Assembly: GCF_009664085.1 (NCBI RefSeq)
Contig: NZ_CP039268.1
Location: 1,597,501 to 1,661,500 of the forward strand
Origin: Thermochromatium tepidum ATCC 43061
Lineage (GTDB): Bacteria > Pseudomonadota > Gammaproteobacteria > Chromatiales > Chromatiaceae
Direction: 5' to 3'
Length of the DNA: 64,000 nucleotides
Below the pieces are notes generated by a model that searched no databases, was not told the DNA's origin, and saw only the letters and a program-made list of their open reading frames with translations. This document shows positions 52,526 to 61,520 of this stretch, piece by piece (the stretch's first letter is position 1; each line of letters begins with the position of its first letter). The translations under genes were made by a program, and so were the position numbers.

Positions 52526-53216
52526 CGGCGAGCACTCCAGTCGATTGCTTGGCACGGCGCTCCAGGCGCAGACGCCGCCAGTTGAACAGCAAGAGCCAGG
52601 CGCCGAGCACGAAGAAACCGCCCGGCGGCAGGATCATCACCAACCAGGGCTGGAAATCCGGTCCAAAGAGTGGGATACCGAGCAAGGTGCCCTGCCCCAG
52701 GATCTCGCGCACCGTCCCGAGCGCCAGCAGCGCCAGGGTGAAACCAACGCCCGTGCCCAGACTATTGACGATGGTCGGCAGCACCCGCTGCTTAGAGGCA
52801 TAGGACTCGGCGCGGCCCAGGATCACGCAGTTGACCACGATGAGCTGGATGAAGGCACCGAGCGCGGAATAGAGCTCCAGGCTGATGGCCTGGATCGCGT
52901 AATCCACCAGGGTCACGAAGGTGGCGATGATGACGATGTAGCTGGCGATGCGCACCTGCTTGGGGATCCAGTGACGCAGCAGCGAGACCAGGATGCCGGA
53001 GAAGACCAACACAAAGGTGGTCGATAGCCCCATACCGAGCGCGTTTATGGTGGAGTTGGTGACCGCGAGCGTCGGGCACATACCCAGCAGCATCACGAAC
53101 ACCGGATTCTCTTTCCACAGACCACGGATGAAGGTGTCCGCCGTCAGGGTCTCTTCCTGCGTCAACAGCGGCGTGCTTGCCGTCGGCTTGGCGCCATCTT
53201 GGTTGGCCTCGGCCAT
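52515..53216 (-). CDS. rnfE: Rnf electron transport complex subunit E
   Basis: Membrane subunit homologous to RnfA in inverted topology, 233 residues. The cluster-binding cysteines are in LGMCPTLAVTN and VVNCVILGRAE. About 27 residues of polar N-terminus precede the usual start ENPVFVMLLGMCP. Order and close spacing with rnfG upstream and rnfA downstream show one operon. Confidence 0.96.
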   Translation of the reverse strand: MAEANQDGAKPTASTPLLTQEETLTADTFIRGLWKENPVFVMLLGMCPTLAVTNSTINALGMGLSTTFVLVFSGILVSLLRHWIPKQVRIASYIVIIATFVTLVDYAIQAISLELYSALGAFIQLIVVNCVILGRAESYASKQRVLPTIVNSLGTGVGFTLALLALGTVREILGQGTLLGIPLFGPDFQPWLVMILPPGGFFVLGAWLLLFNWRRLRLERRAKQSTGVLADAR

Positions 53217-53232
53217 GTCTCGATCTCCTCGC

Positions 53233-53913
53233 TCAGTTCGGTTGCGTCAGCTTGGCCAGATCGCGCTGGATCGCCGGTGCAGCGCGCTGCGCGGCCTGAT
53301 TGGCCGCCTTGCCCATCGCCCGCGAGGAGATGGTCGCACCTGTGATGGCGTCGATCTGCCACGGCTCGGTCTTGGTGCCGTGCTTGACGGTGACGATCGC
53401 GTTGGCCAGGGCCGTACCCTCGTCATTCAGACGCGCGTCCAGGGCCTCGAAGTTCTTGAGAAACGCGGGGTCGAAGTCCAGCTTGTCACCAAAACCGGGC
53501 GTCTCGTTGGACTTGAGCACTTTGCTGCCGACGAGGCACTGACAACCGGGGTCATAGGCAAACATCACCTGCACAGGTCCGGCGTAGCCGCTGCCAGTGC
53601 CCAGGATCGCGACGGCCTTGAGTTGTCCGTCGGCATCGTAGGCGGCATAGACGGGATCACCGCTCGCACCGCTGTCGGCCGCCTCCAAGCGCCCTTCCGG
53701 GGTCACAACGAAATCGCGCTTGGAGACGGCCCCCGGTACCATCTGGAATACCCGCCGCTCGGTGAGAAGGCGTTGCTTGTCAGCGATCATCGGTTGGCTG
53801 AGCTGATCGGCCAGCACCACCAGCAACCCCGAGATCGTGGCGATCGTCCCGAGCGTGCGCAGCATAGGCCAGACCGGGGTGGGGGCTGGTGGGGTCTGAA
53901 GCTCGACGTGCAT
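53233..53913 (-). CDS. rnfG: Rnf electron transport complex subunit G
   Basis: Membrane-anchored periplasmic flavoprotein. It is 226 residues from the ATG at 53913; the frame to 53961 would overlap rnfD. One N-terminal helix (TLGTIATISGLLVVLADQLS) precedes the FMN domain. FMN is attached covalently to the Thr in ITGATISS. It receives electrons within the complex next to RnfD. Confidence 0.94.
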   Translation of the reverse strand: MHVELQTPPAPTPVWPMLRTLGTIATISGLLVVLADQLSQPMIADKQRLLTERRVFQMVPGAVSKRDFVVTPEGRLEAADSGASGDPVYAAYDADGQLKAVAILGTGSGYAGPVQVMFAYDPGCQCLVGSKVLKSNETPGFGDKLDFDPAFLKNFEALDARLNDEGTALANAIVTVKHGTKTEPWQIDAITGATISSRAMGKAANQAAQRAAPAIQRDLAKLTQPN

Positions 53914-53947
53914 CGTCTGTCCGTCCTGAAAGGCTTGTTGATCCGAC

Positions 53948-54976
53948 CTATTTGGCGCCATAGACGCGCGGCTGGGTCCAGCGCGAGATCAGCGGACCCA
54001 TGGCATTGCCGAGCAGGATGGCGTACATCACCCCCTCGGGCAGTCCGCCGAAGATCCGGATCACCACCGTCAGGGCACCGATGACGAGTCCATAGATCCA
54101 CATCCCAGTCGCCGTCACCGGCGAGGCCACCATGTCGCTGGCCATGAACCAGGCGCCCAGCATCAGCCCACCCGAGCAGAGCACAAACCCGGGGCTCGGA
54201 TAGAGGCTCGGGTCGAGCCACCAGAACGGCAGGGCGGTGAGTGCCGCGCCGGCCATGACGCCGACCGGGATGCGCCAGTCGAGCATCCGCTGCCAGGCCA
54301 GCCACAGACCACAGATCAGGATCAAGAGCGCCGAGGTCTCGCCCGCCGAGCCGGCGGTCATACCGGTGAAGGCGTCCAGGATCGGGGTCTCGAGATGCTG
54401 GAACTTCTGGAGCGCCAAGGGTGTGGCCCCGCTCCAGCCATCTAGATTCAGACCGGCGACCCAGGCATCGACCGGGATCGGCTGCATGAAGGGTGGGGTC
54501 AGGGTCGAGGGGATGAGCTCGGTGAAACGCCCGGGCGCAAAGGCCGGGGTCCAGGTGGTGATGGCCACCGGAAAGGCGGCCTGCACGAAGGCACGCCCGA
54601 CCAAGGCCGGGTTCATCACGTTGTAGCCCAGGCCGCCGAACAGCGCCTTGCCGAGCGCGATGCCGATACAGGCGGCCACCGCCGCCATCCACAGTGGAAA
54701 GCCGGGCGGCAGGGTCAGACCCAGCAGCAGTCCGGTGATGACCGCCGACCAATCGGCGATCGTGTTGCCCCGACCGCTGGCACGAGAGAGCCACCACTCG
54801 GTCAGGACCGCAACCCCGGTCGTGGTCGAAAGCAGCAACAGGGCGCTCAGCCCGAACTGCCAGACCGCGAAGGCCGCGATCGGCAGCAGCGCCAGCACCA
54901 CGGTGCGCATGATCCGATCGACCGTCACCACCCGCTTGAGATGCGGTGAGGTGCGGATCTCGATGCCTCTAGACAT
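53948..54976 (-). CDS. rnfD: Rnf electron transport complex subunit D
   Basis: Polytopic membrane subunit, 342 residues. Its covalent FMN site is the Thr in WSGATPLA. Multiple hydrophobic helices are visible, with the conserved GLGYNVMNPALVGRAF. The start MSRGIEIRTSPHLKRVVTVD fits the family. Its upstream spacer to rnfC holds a 14-bp triple repeat. Confidence 0.95.
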   Translation of the reverse strand: MSRGIEIRTSPHLKRVVTVDRIMRTVVLALLPIAAFAVWQFGLSALLLLSTTTGVAVLTEWWLSRASGRGNTIADWSAVITGLLLGLTLPPGFPLWMAAVAACIGIALGKALFGGLGYNVMNPALVGRAFVQAAFPVAITTWTPAFAPGRFTELIPSTLTPPFMQPIPVDAWVAGLNLDGWSGATPLALQKFQHLETPILDAFTGMTAGSAGETSALLILICGLWLAWQRMLDWRIPVGVMAGAALTALPFWWLDPSLYPSPGFVLCSGGLMLGAWFMASDMVASPVTATGMWIYGLVIGALTVVIRIFGGLPEGVMYAILLGNAMGPLISRWTQPRVYGAK

Positions 54977-54980
54977 GTTT

Positions 54981-55022
54981 TTAGTGGTCAGTGATTAGTG
55001 GTCAGTGATTAGTGGTCAGTGA
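54981..55022. repeat. Three perfect 14-bp tandem repeats at the rnfC-rnfD junction
   Basis: TTAGTGGTCAGTGA is repeated three times without change. The first copy and a half lies in the 25-nt spacer before rnfD, and the rest codes for the last residues of RnfC (SLTTNH and stop). Each unit is two related heptamers. It suggests recent slippage; changes in copy number would alter the RnfC C-terminus or the spacing to rnfD. Confidence 0.85.
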
Positions 55023-56444
55023 TCGCTGGCGCCGATCGCGATTGATCGACTTGGCGATGCGGAAATACTGGGTGAGCGGGATGTTGGACGGGCAGACGAA
55101 GGCGCAGCAACCGCACTCGAAGCATTGGTCGAGATGGAACTGCTCGGCCATGATGCCGTACTCGCGCGCCGCCGCCAGCTCACCGAGCAGCGCGGGATTG
55201 AGCGAGACCGGGCAGGCCCTGAGACACTCGCCGCACTTGATGCAGGGATAGACCGTCCGCTGGGCGAGCGCCGGGTCTTGTGGTTCGAGGGCCACCACGC
55301 CCGAGACCGATTTCGTCACCGGCACATCCAGCGACGCCACCGCCATGCCCATCATGGGGCCACCCAGGATCACCTCGCCCAGCGCGCCCTTAATTCCGAC
55401 CTGATCGAGCAGAAAGCGCACCGGGGTGCCGATCGGTACCAGGAAGTTGCCCGGGTTCTTGACCGCCGGCCCGCTGACCGTGACCACGCGCTCGATCAGC
55501 CCCTGCCCCTTGGGGACGAGCTCGCCCATCTGTGCCAAAGTGCCGACGTTGAACACGGCTACCCCGACATCTGCCGGCAATCCCCCGATCGGTACCTCGA
55601 CGCCGAGCAGGGCGGTGATGAGCATCTTCTCGGCCCCCTGCGGATACTTGGTCTGGACCGCCTCGACCCTGATCGGCAGGGAGGTGGGAATCCGCGCCCG
55701 CAGCTGGCTCAGGGCATCGAGCTTGTTGTCCTCGACCCCGATGATGGCCCGTTCGGCGCCCGTGGCCTTCAGCGCGATCCGGATCCCCCGGATCAGGGCT
55801 TCGGTCTGCTCCAGCATGATGCGATGGTCGCAGGTGAGATAGGGCTCACACTCACAGCCGTTGACCAGCAGGGTGTGGATCACTCGCCCGGGCGGCGGCT
55901 GCAGCTTGACGTGACTCGGGAAGGCGCCACCGCCGAGTCCGACCAGACCCGCGTCCTGGACCGCCTGGATGATCTCCTGGGCGCTCATGTGGTCGATATC
56001 GTGCTCGGTGCCATAGAGCACCTGCTGGCTGGCAGCAGGATAGACCTTGAGGAAGAGCGCTAGCGCCTTGGGACCCTCGGCGGTCGGCGCCAGCCCGATG
56101 GCGCGGATCACGCCGGTCGCTGGGGCATGCAGGGGCACAGAGACGAATTGATCGGCCACTGCAATCGGTTCGCCGCGCACGACCTCCTGTCCGACCTTGA
56201 CGATCGGCACCGAGGGGCGACCCTTGTGCTGCTGCAAGTGAATGATCAACTCGTCGGCAAAGGGCAGACGGCGGATCGGCTTGTGCGCCGTAAGCTCTTT
56301 GTGCTCGAGCGGATAGATGCCGTGCGCGAAGGTCTTGTGAGCCCCGATGAGCCGTCTGAACCCCAGACCGATCCGCTGCATCAGATTGGGGTGCCCGCTA
56401 GCGGGCACAGCGCTGGACGCCAGTATCGCTGTTTGATGGTTCAT
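55002..56444 (-). CDS. rnfC: Rnf electron transport complex subunit C
   Basis: Peripheral NADH- and FMN-binding subunit with two [4Fe-4S] clusters. It is 480 residues. The GVGLGGGAFP-type loop reads GLVGLGGGAFPSHVKL, and the FMN/NADH region follows around NGCECEPYLTCDHR. The cluster motifs near the C-terminus are CIKCGECLRACP and CFECGCCAFVCP. It begins 14 nt after the nifJ stop, so nifJ is embedded in the rnf operon. The last residues lie in a tandem repeat. Confidence 0.95.
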   Translation of the reverse strand: MNHQTAILASSAVPASGHPNLMQRIGLGFRRLIGAHKTFAHGIYPLEHKELTAHKPIRRLPFADELIIHLQQHKGRPSVPIVKVGQEVVRGEPIAVADQFVSVPLHAPATGVIRAIGLAPTAEGPKALALFLKVYPAASQQVLYGTEHDIDHMSAQEIIQAVQDAGLVGLGGGAFPSHVKLQPPPGRVIHTLLVNGCECEPYLTCDHRIMLEQTEALIRGIRIALKATGAERAIIGVEDNKLDALSQLRARIPTSLPIRVEAVQTKYPQGAEKMLITALLGVEVPIGGLPADVGVAVFNVGTLAQMGELVPKGQGLIERVVTVSGPAVKNPGNFLVPIGTPVRFLLDQVGIKGALGEVILGGPMMGMAVASLDVPVTKSVSGVVALEPQDPALAQRTVYPCIKCGECLRACPVSLNPALLGELAAAREYGIMAEQFHLDQCFECGCCAFVCPSNIPLTQYFRIAKSINRDRRQRSLTTNH

Positions 56445-56458
56445 GGTTCACCCGCTGG

Positions 56459-59400
56459 TCACTGGTATTTTTCGGCCCGCTTGATGAGCCCGGCGAGACC
56501 AGGCTCGGATGGGTTCCAGGGCGTCCCCGGATGGATGCAGCCGGCGGCACACTTCTCGGCCGCCTTGACGATGTCCTTGTAGGGTCCACCCTTGGGGTCG
56601 GCGACCTCGACCCGGTGGCCGGCGTTGTATCTGAAGATCCGGGGATTGATGGTGATGCACTCATTGCAGCCGGTGCACTCGGGGGTCTCGACCCACACGG
56701 GTTCCCAACCCTCGGCATTGCCCTTGGCCGAACCGTTTGCATCCGGATGCGCCGCGCCATTGCCGCCGTTCGCGGGTACCATGCCCGTCAAACCGGCCAG
56801 ACCGCCCTCCCCGACCGCCAGCGCCAGCAGGCTAGCGGTAAGCTTCTGGGCCAGCTCGACCTTGGCCTGGTTGCGCACCGCCTCGACATCGACCTTGTTG
56901 AGCTCGCCACACAACCCACGTAACTGGGTCCAAAAGTTACGCCGTTCCTCACAGCTATGGATCAGCTCCTGACTGACGAGCACCCGCATCAGGCGGTTCT
57001 TGCCATCCACGCCCCAAACATAGGGGTGCAACCCTGCGCGTGCCTCCTTGGGTAGATCCAGGAACTCGTGCACCTGGACCATGGTGTCGTTCCAAGTCTC
57101 GGGCGGCGCCGTGCGGAAGTGCTTGCGGAAGCGACCCTCGGTCATGACGAAGTCGACGAAGGTCAGGGGGACCTCCAGCGTGGCTGCCTGGCCCTGCTCG
57201 TCGGTGTACTTGAGCGTCCAACGGATCCAGTCTAAATCGATGTCCGGGTTGCCCTCGATCGAGCAGCATGCCTCCAGGGTGGTGCCTGCGTCCGGATCGA
57301 AACGGAACAACGGATAGGCGCGCGACTCGACCGCCAGGCGCGCCTGGTGGTAAGAGCGGTCGTCACCGATGCCGTGCTCGGGTTGACAGGGGGTATAGAC
57401 GTTGAACAGGGCCGGACGCCGTGAGTTCAGTCCATCGATATAGCCTTCCAGTAGATGGGTCAGGTGCGAGATCGAGCTGGAGAGCACGAAGGCCGAGCGG
57501 TGGGCCATACCGATCAGCCCCATCTCCTTGCGGATCTCGGTCTTGCCCTTCCATTGCTGGCCATAGGGCGCCATGTCGGCCACCTGGGCGATGAAGCCCG
57601 AGGTACAGGACTGACCGCCGGTGTTGGAATAGCTCTGGGTATCGAGCACCAGGATCTTGATCGGGGTGCCAGACATGAGCGCACGCGACAGGTTCTGGAA
57701 GCCGATGTCATACATGGCCCCATCGCCGCCGACCGCGACCACCGGCGGACACAGCAACCACTCCTCGTCGCTGAAGTCCTTCCAGCCGAAATAGGTCAGT
57801 TGGCAGGCCGGGTCGTTCGGGTTGAAGCGACCCTCAAGCTCAAGGCGCGCTTGACGGATGGCCTTGAAGCCCTCGGCCATCTTGCGCATATGGCCCTCGA
57901 ACAGACCCAGGGCCACCGAGGGCGAGTCCTGGAACAGGTGGTTCGACCAGGGGAAGGGATAGGGGTTGTAGGGGAAGGTCCCCCCCCACACCGAGGTACA
58001 GCCGGTGGCGTTGACGAAGCCCAGATTGGCGCGTGGCTGCTTGTCGGTGTACTGGGCCCTGAGATGGCGCAGCTTGGCGAGCAGCCCGGTGACCCACTTG
58101 AGCCAGTCTGGATCGACCGGCTGGGCACCCTGCTGCACCAGCTCGGACGAGAGCTCAGCGAGGGTCAGATCGCTGTCCTTGTGGTCGTCGAGCACCCTGG
58201 CGATCGTCGCCGGGTCCGAGAGATCCATGCCCGAGGCGAGCTTGAGCCGGATGTGGGTCTCCAGACGCTGGATGAGATCCTCGAGCTCGGCCAGATGCCG
58301 CTTGACCCGAGGCTGCATCAGGGCGGTGACCGTGGCGGTGAACAGATGCACGGCGGTCTTCTCGCCACAGCCCATGCAGGAGCCGTCGCCCGCGATCAGC
58401 GACTGATAGTTGGTCTTGTCCAGGAGCAGGGTCTCGAGCGCACCGATCTTGGCATCCAGATCCTCGATACGGATGAAGTCCGGGTCGGTGGTCGGCAGAT
58501 CCAGCCATACCTCCCAGCGATGCCGTAGCTGCTGGATACTCGCCTCGGTCTGGGGTTCGGCGATGAGCGCGCCGTCGTCACAGACCTCGACACACTCCAT
58601 GCAGCCCTTGCAGGTGTAGGGATTGACGGTGAGGCTGAAGAGCCCGCCGCTGCCCTTCTGCTTCTTCTCGCGGTTGGTCCAGTAGGGCTTGGTGATGGCG
58701 AACTGAATGTCGCCGAGGGCCTCAAGCATCAGGGCAAACTCTTTCTCGGCGATCGCCTTCTGCTCCGGGTCGCCGCTGAAGGCCGCCAGGGTCTCCAGCA
58801 CGGCCCGATCCAGGAGCGCCAGCACATCGGCGCCCTCGCCTGCCGACTCGATCAGGTCGCGCAGACGCCGCTCGAGGTGGCGGGTCTCGCGACGCAGATA
58901 CTGGGTCGGCATCCCGCGCTCGACGCGGTTGATCGCAGTGGCAAAGACGTCAGATACCCTGCTGACCAACCCGGGGATGGCGCTGTCCGGACACACCGAG
59001 AAGCAGCTCCCGCAGCCAGTACAGTTCTCGGGCAGGAACCTCGGGTACTCGAAGCGGATCTGGGTCAGGTCGCGATAGACCCCGGTGGCGGCCGGCACCA
59101 GGGACAGCGCCTGGTGCGGGTCGGCCAGGTTGTCGCTGCCGCGCCCACTGGCATAGAAGGCGCCGGTTTGCTCCCAGAAGCGATGGATGTCAGAGATCCG
59201 TCCCTCGCCTTCGGGCAGCGACTTGAGCATGATCGGCAGGCCCGGCGTCTTGCGGGTCATGAGCGGGGCGGCGGCCAGCGGCTTGTCGGTGATCTCGCGG
59301 ATCTCGTCGAAGCCGCGGCGCACGATGCGCAGGTTGTCCTGCACCACACGCTCGCCCTTGGCCCCGAACTTGGCGCGCAGTTGTTCCTCGATGGCCCTGA

Positions 59401-61381
59401 ACAGACCGGCCTCGTCCAGTCCGGCCCGCTCCATCAGGGGCGAGGCGGCAAAGAAGGCGCCCTGGAAGGCATTGCCCTGCATGCGGAATTGCAGCTCGGG
59501 GCTGGAGGCCTCCTCGCGCGCGATCTTGAAGCCATCGAGGTAGAAGACGCGGATCTCGTTGTCGACGATGAACCGGCGCGCCGCCGGCGGGAAGCTCGCC
59601 CACACCTGTTCGGCGCTCTCCAGGCTCGACTGGATGACGAAGCGCCCACCGCGCTGCAGGCCCGCAAGCGGGTTGGAGTGCGTGAAGACGTTCGGATCCG
59701 GGCTCAGGACCACATCGACATAGGTGTATTCGCAGTTCAAGCGGATCGGCTCGGGTGCGGCGGCCAGGAAATAGGTGGTCGGCTGGCCCTTCTTCTCCGA
59801 ACCGTACTTGGGATTGGCGCGGATGTCGTAACCCAGCAGGTCATAGAGGGTCATGGCCAGGTTCTTGCCTGTGGTCACCGCCCCCCAACCGCCGACCGAG
59901 TGAATGCGCACCGTGATCGTCCCCTTGGGCAGGAGGTTCGGGTTTTCGCTGCCGCGCAGGGCCAGCTCGCCGATGCGCGGATAGGCGTCCTTGAGCTGCT
60001 GGAGACGGATCTCATCCTTCGGATCGACCGGCTCGCGCATAAAATCGATCGAGAGATAGAAGAAGGGACGACCCGCGCCGCCGGGCAGCATGTTCTCAAC
60101 CGCGGCGATCAGTCCCTCGGGCTGGAGGTCGCGCGAACCCAGACCATAGCAGCCTGAATACAGACGCGGCATCTCACCGGCTTTGTAGGTCGGATAGTTT
60201 GGATAGGGGAGCGCCTCACCCCTGCCGACCAAGCCGTTTTCCAGCGCCTTGCCCAGGGCCGCGCGCACCTCGCACATGATCGGCAGGTCCTCGGCCAGCG
60301 GCTGGTCGGTCCGCTCCAGGATGGCCACCCCCTTCTTGCCCTGGACCAATCGGGCGATCAGCTCACCCGGAAAGGGCCGGAACATGGTCAGATTGATGAC
60401 CCCGACCCTGAGCTTGCGGGTGTCACGCAGATAGTCGGCCACCGCCTCGGCCTGGACGATCAGACTGCCCTGACCCAGGATCAGGTACTCGGCATCCTCG
60501 CTGCGATAGCCGGAGGCCCGGGCATAGCGTCGTCCAGTAAGTCCGTAGTATTCGTCCATCACATGGTCGGCGATCGACTCGATGTGATCGAAGAAATAGG
60601 GCCGTTGCGCCGCGACCGCCTGCATATAGGCGTCCTGGTTCTGCACCGTGCCTGAGCTGAGCGGGTCGTCCACGTCCCATATCAGGGGTACGCGGCGACG
60701 GGTCGGGCCATAGACCAGACGCTGGGCGGGGGTCGGAGACGCGATGATGTCATCGGGCCGCCCGAGGAATTCCTGGATCAAGGCGCGCTCGGGGACCCTC
60801 AGAGGCTCGATCAGATGGGTGGTCAAAAAGCCGTCCTGGGCCACGGCGCCTGGGGTCAGGCTCAACTCGGCGATCTTGCGCGCGATCAGATTGAGGTCAG
60901 CGGCCTCCTGGGCGTTCTTGGCAAACACCTGGAAGAAACCCGTATCGTCGATGCAGTGATAGTCATCGTGGGCGCAGTGGACATTGAGACTGGCCTTGGT
61001 GATGGCACGCGAGCCGATGTTGAGCACATAGGGCAGACGCTTGCCGGCCGCCGCATAGAGCGATTCGTGCATGAAGGCCACGCCCTGGGCCGAGGAGAAA
61101 TTGGTGGCGCGCAGACCCGTCATCGCCATCCCGGCGGTTACGGCGGCAGCGGCGTGCTCGGACTCCGGTTCGACGAAGATCAGCGGCTGGCCCGAGATAT
61201 TGAGATGGCCATTGGCCACCTCCTCGGCCCAGTACTCACCCATCTGGGTGGACGGCGTGATCGGATAGGCGCCGGCGGCATCCGAGGACTCGCGCTCGCA
61301 CAGGATGACGGCCGTGTTGCCGTCCAGCGCCATCCGGGTACCAGGGTACTTGAACTGCTTGTCGTCTTTCTTTCCGAACAT
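56459..61381 (-). CDS. nifJ: Pyruvate:ferredoxin oxidoreductase with C-terminal ferredoxin-like domain
   Basis: ThDP and iron-sulfur enzyme that interconverts pyruvate, CoA and acetyl-CoA plus CO2 using ferredoxin. It is 1640 residues from the ATG at 61381 (MFGKKDDKQFKYPGTRMALD), compared with about 1170-1200 usually. Domains run: pyruvate-binding N-terminus (AAGAYPITPSTQMGEYWAEE), CoA region, gamma domain, and an 8Fe ferredoxin domain with clusters CTGCGSCFSVCP (about 788) and CKGCMECVEVC (about 930) separated by an unusually long helical insert. The ThDP domain follows, with CMGCGEK (about 1003) and GDGAMYDIGFQN (about 1215). A Gly/Ala/Asn linker leads to an extra domain (about 1560-1640) with CTGCNEC and CAAGC. 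An upstream extension to 61663 overlaps rnfB and is rejected. Confidence 0.93.
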   Translation of the reverse strand: MFGKKDDKQFKYPGTRMALDGNTAVILCERESSDAAGAYPITPSTQMGEYWAEEVANGHLNISGQPLIFVEPESEHAAAAVTAGMAMTGLRATNFSSAQGVAFMHESLYAAAGKRLPYVLNIGSRAITKASLNVHCAHDDYHCIDDTGFFQVFAKNAQEAADLNLIARKIAELSLTPGAVAQDGFLTTHLIEPLRVPERALIQEFLGRPDDIIASPTPAQRLVYGPTRRRVPLIWDVDDPLSSGTVQNQDAYMQAVAAQRPYFFDHIESIADHVMDEYYGLTGRRYARASGYRSEDAEYLILGQGSLIVQAEAVADYLRDTRKLRVGVINLTMFRPFPGELIARLVQGKKGVAILERTDQPLAEDLPIMCEVRAALGKALENGLVGRGEALPYPNYPTYKAGEMPRLYSGCYGLGSRDLQPEGLIAAVENMLPGGAGRPFFYLSIDFMREPVDPKDEIRLQQLKDAYPRIGELALRGSENPNLLPKGTITVRIHSVGGWGAVTTGKNLAMTLYDLLGYDIRANPKYGSEKKGQPTTYFLAAAPEPIRLNCEYTYVDVVLSPDPNVFTHSNPLAGLQRGGRFVIQSSLESAEQVWASFPPAARRFIVDNEIRVFYLDGFKIAREEASSPELQFRMQGNAFQGAFFAASPLMERAGLDEAGLFRAIEEQLRAKFGAKGERVVQDNLRIVRRGFDEIREITDKPLAAAPLMTRKTPGLPIMLKSLPEGEGRISDIHRFWEQTGAFYASGRGSDNLADPHQALSLVPAATGVYRDLTQIRFEYPRFLPENCTGCGSCFSVCPDSAIPGLVSRVSDVFATAINRVERGMPTQYLRRETRHLERRLRDLIESAGEGADVLALLDRAVLETLAAFSGDPEQKAIAEKEFALMLEALGDIQFAITKPYWTNREKKQKGSGGLFSLTVNPYTCKGCMECVEVCDDGALIAEPQTEASIQQLRHRWEVWLDLPTTDPDFIRIEDLDAKIGALETLLLDKTNYQSLIAGDGSCMGCGEKTAVHLFTATVTALMQPRVKRHLAELEDLIQRLETHIRLKLASGMDLSDPATIARVLDDHKDSDLTLAELSSELVQQGAQPVDPDWLKWVTGLLAKLRHLRAQYTDKQPRANLGFVNATGCTSVWGGTFPYNPYPFPWSNHLFQDSPSVALGLFEGHMRKMAEGFKAIRQARLELEGRFNPNDPACQLTYFGWKDFSDEEWLLCPPVVAVGGDGAMYDIGFQNLSRALMSGTPIKILVLDTQSYSNTGGQSCTSGFIAQVADMAPYGQQWKGKTEIRKEMGLIGMAHRSAFVLSSSISHLTHLLEGYIDGLNSRRPALFNVYTPCQPEHGIGDDRSYHQARLAVESRAYPLFRFDPDAGTTLEACCSIEGNPDIDLDWIRWTLKYTDEQGQAATLEVPLTFVDFVMTEGRFRKHFRTAPPETWNDTMVQVHEFLDLPKEARAGLHPYVWGVDGKNRLMRVLVSQELIHSCEERRNFWTQLRGLCGELNKVDVEAVRNQAKVELAQKLTASLLALAVGEGGLAGLTGMVPANGGNGAAHPDANGSAKGNAEGWEPVWVETPECTGCNECITINPRIFRYNAGHRVEVADPKGGPYKDIVKAAEKCAAGCIHPGTPWNPSEPGLAGLIKRAEKYQ

Positions 61382-61520
61382 GGGCCTTCTCTGTGTTGAT
61401 TCTCTCAAGTAGAGCCGTCGGACCCGGGTCGTCGGCTCGCAATCAATTCGCTGTCGACGCGCCCGACCGCAACCGCCCCGACTCGGGTTTAGGGACGCGC
61501 CACCGCCGCCGCGCGTGACC

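Noticed and set aside
54981-55022. Possible CRISPR array
   Set aside because: Direct 14-bp tandem copies without spacers; no cas genes anywhere in the window.
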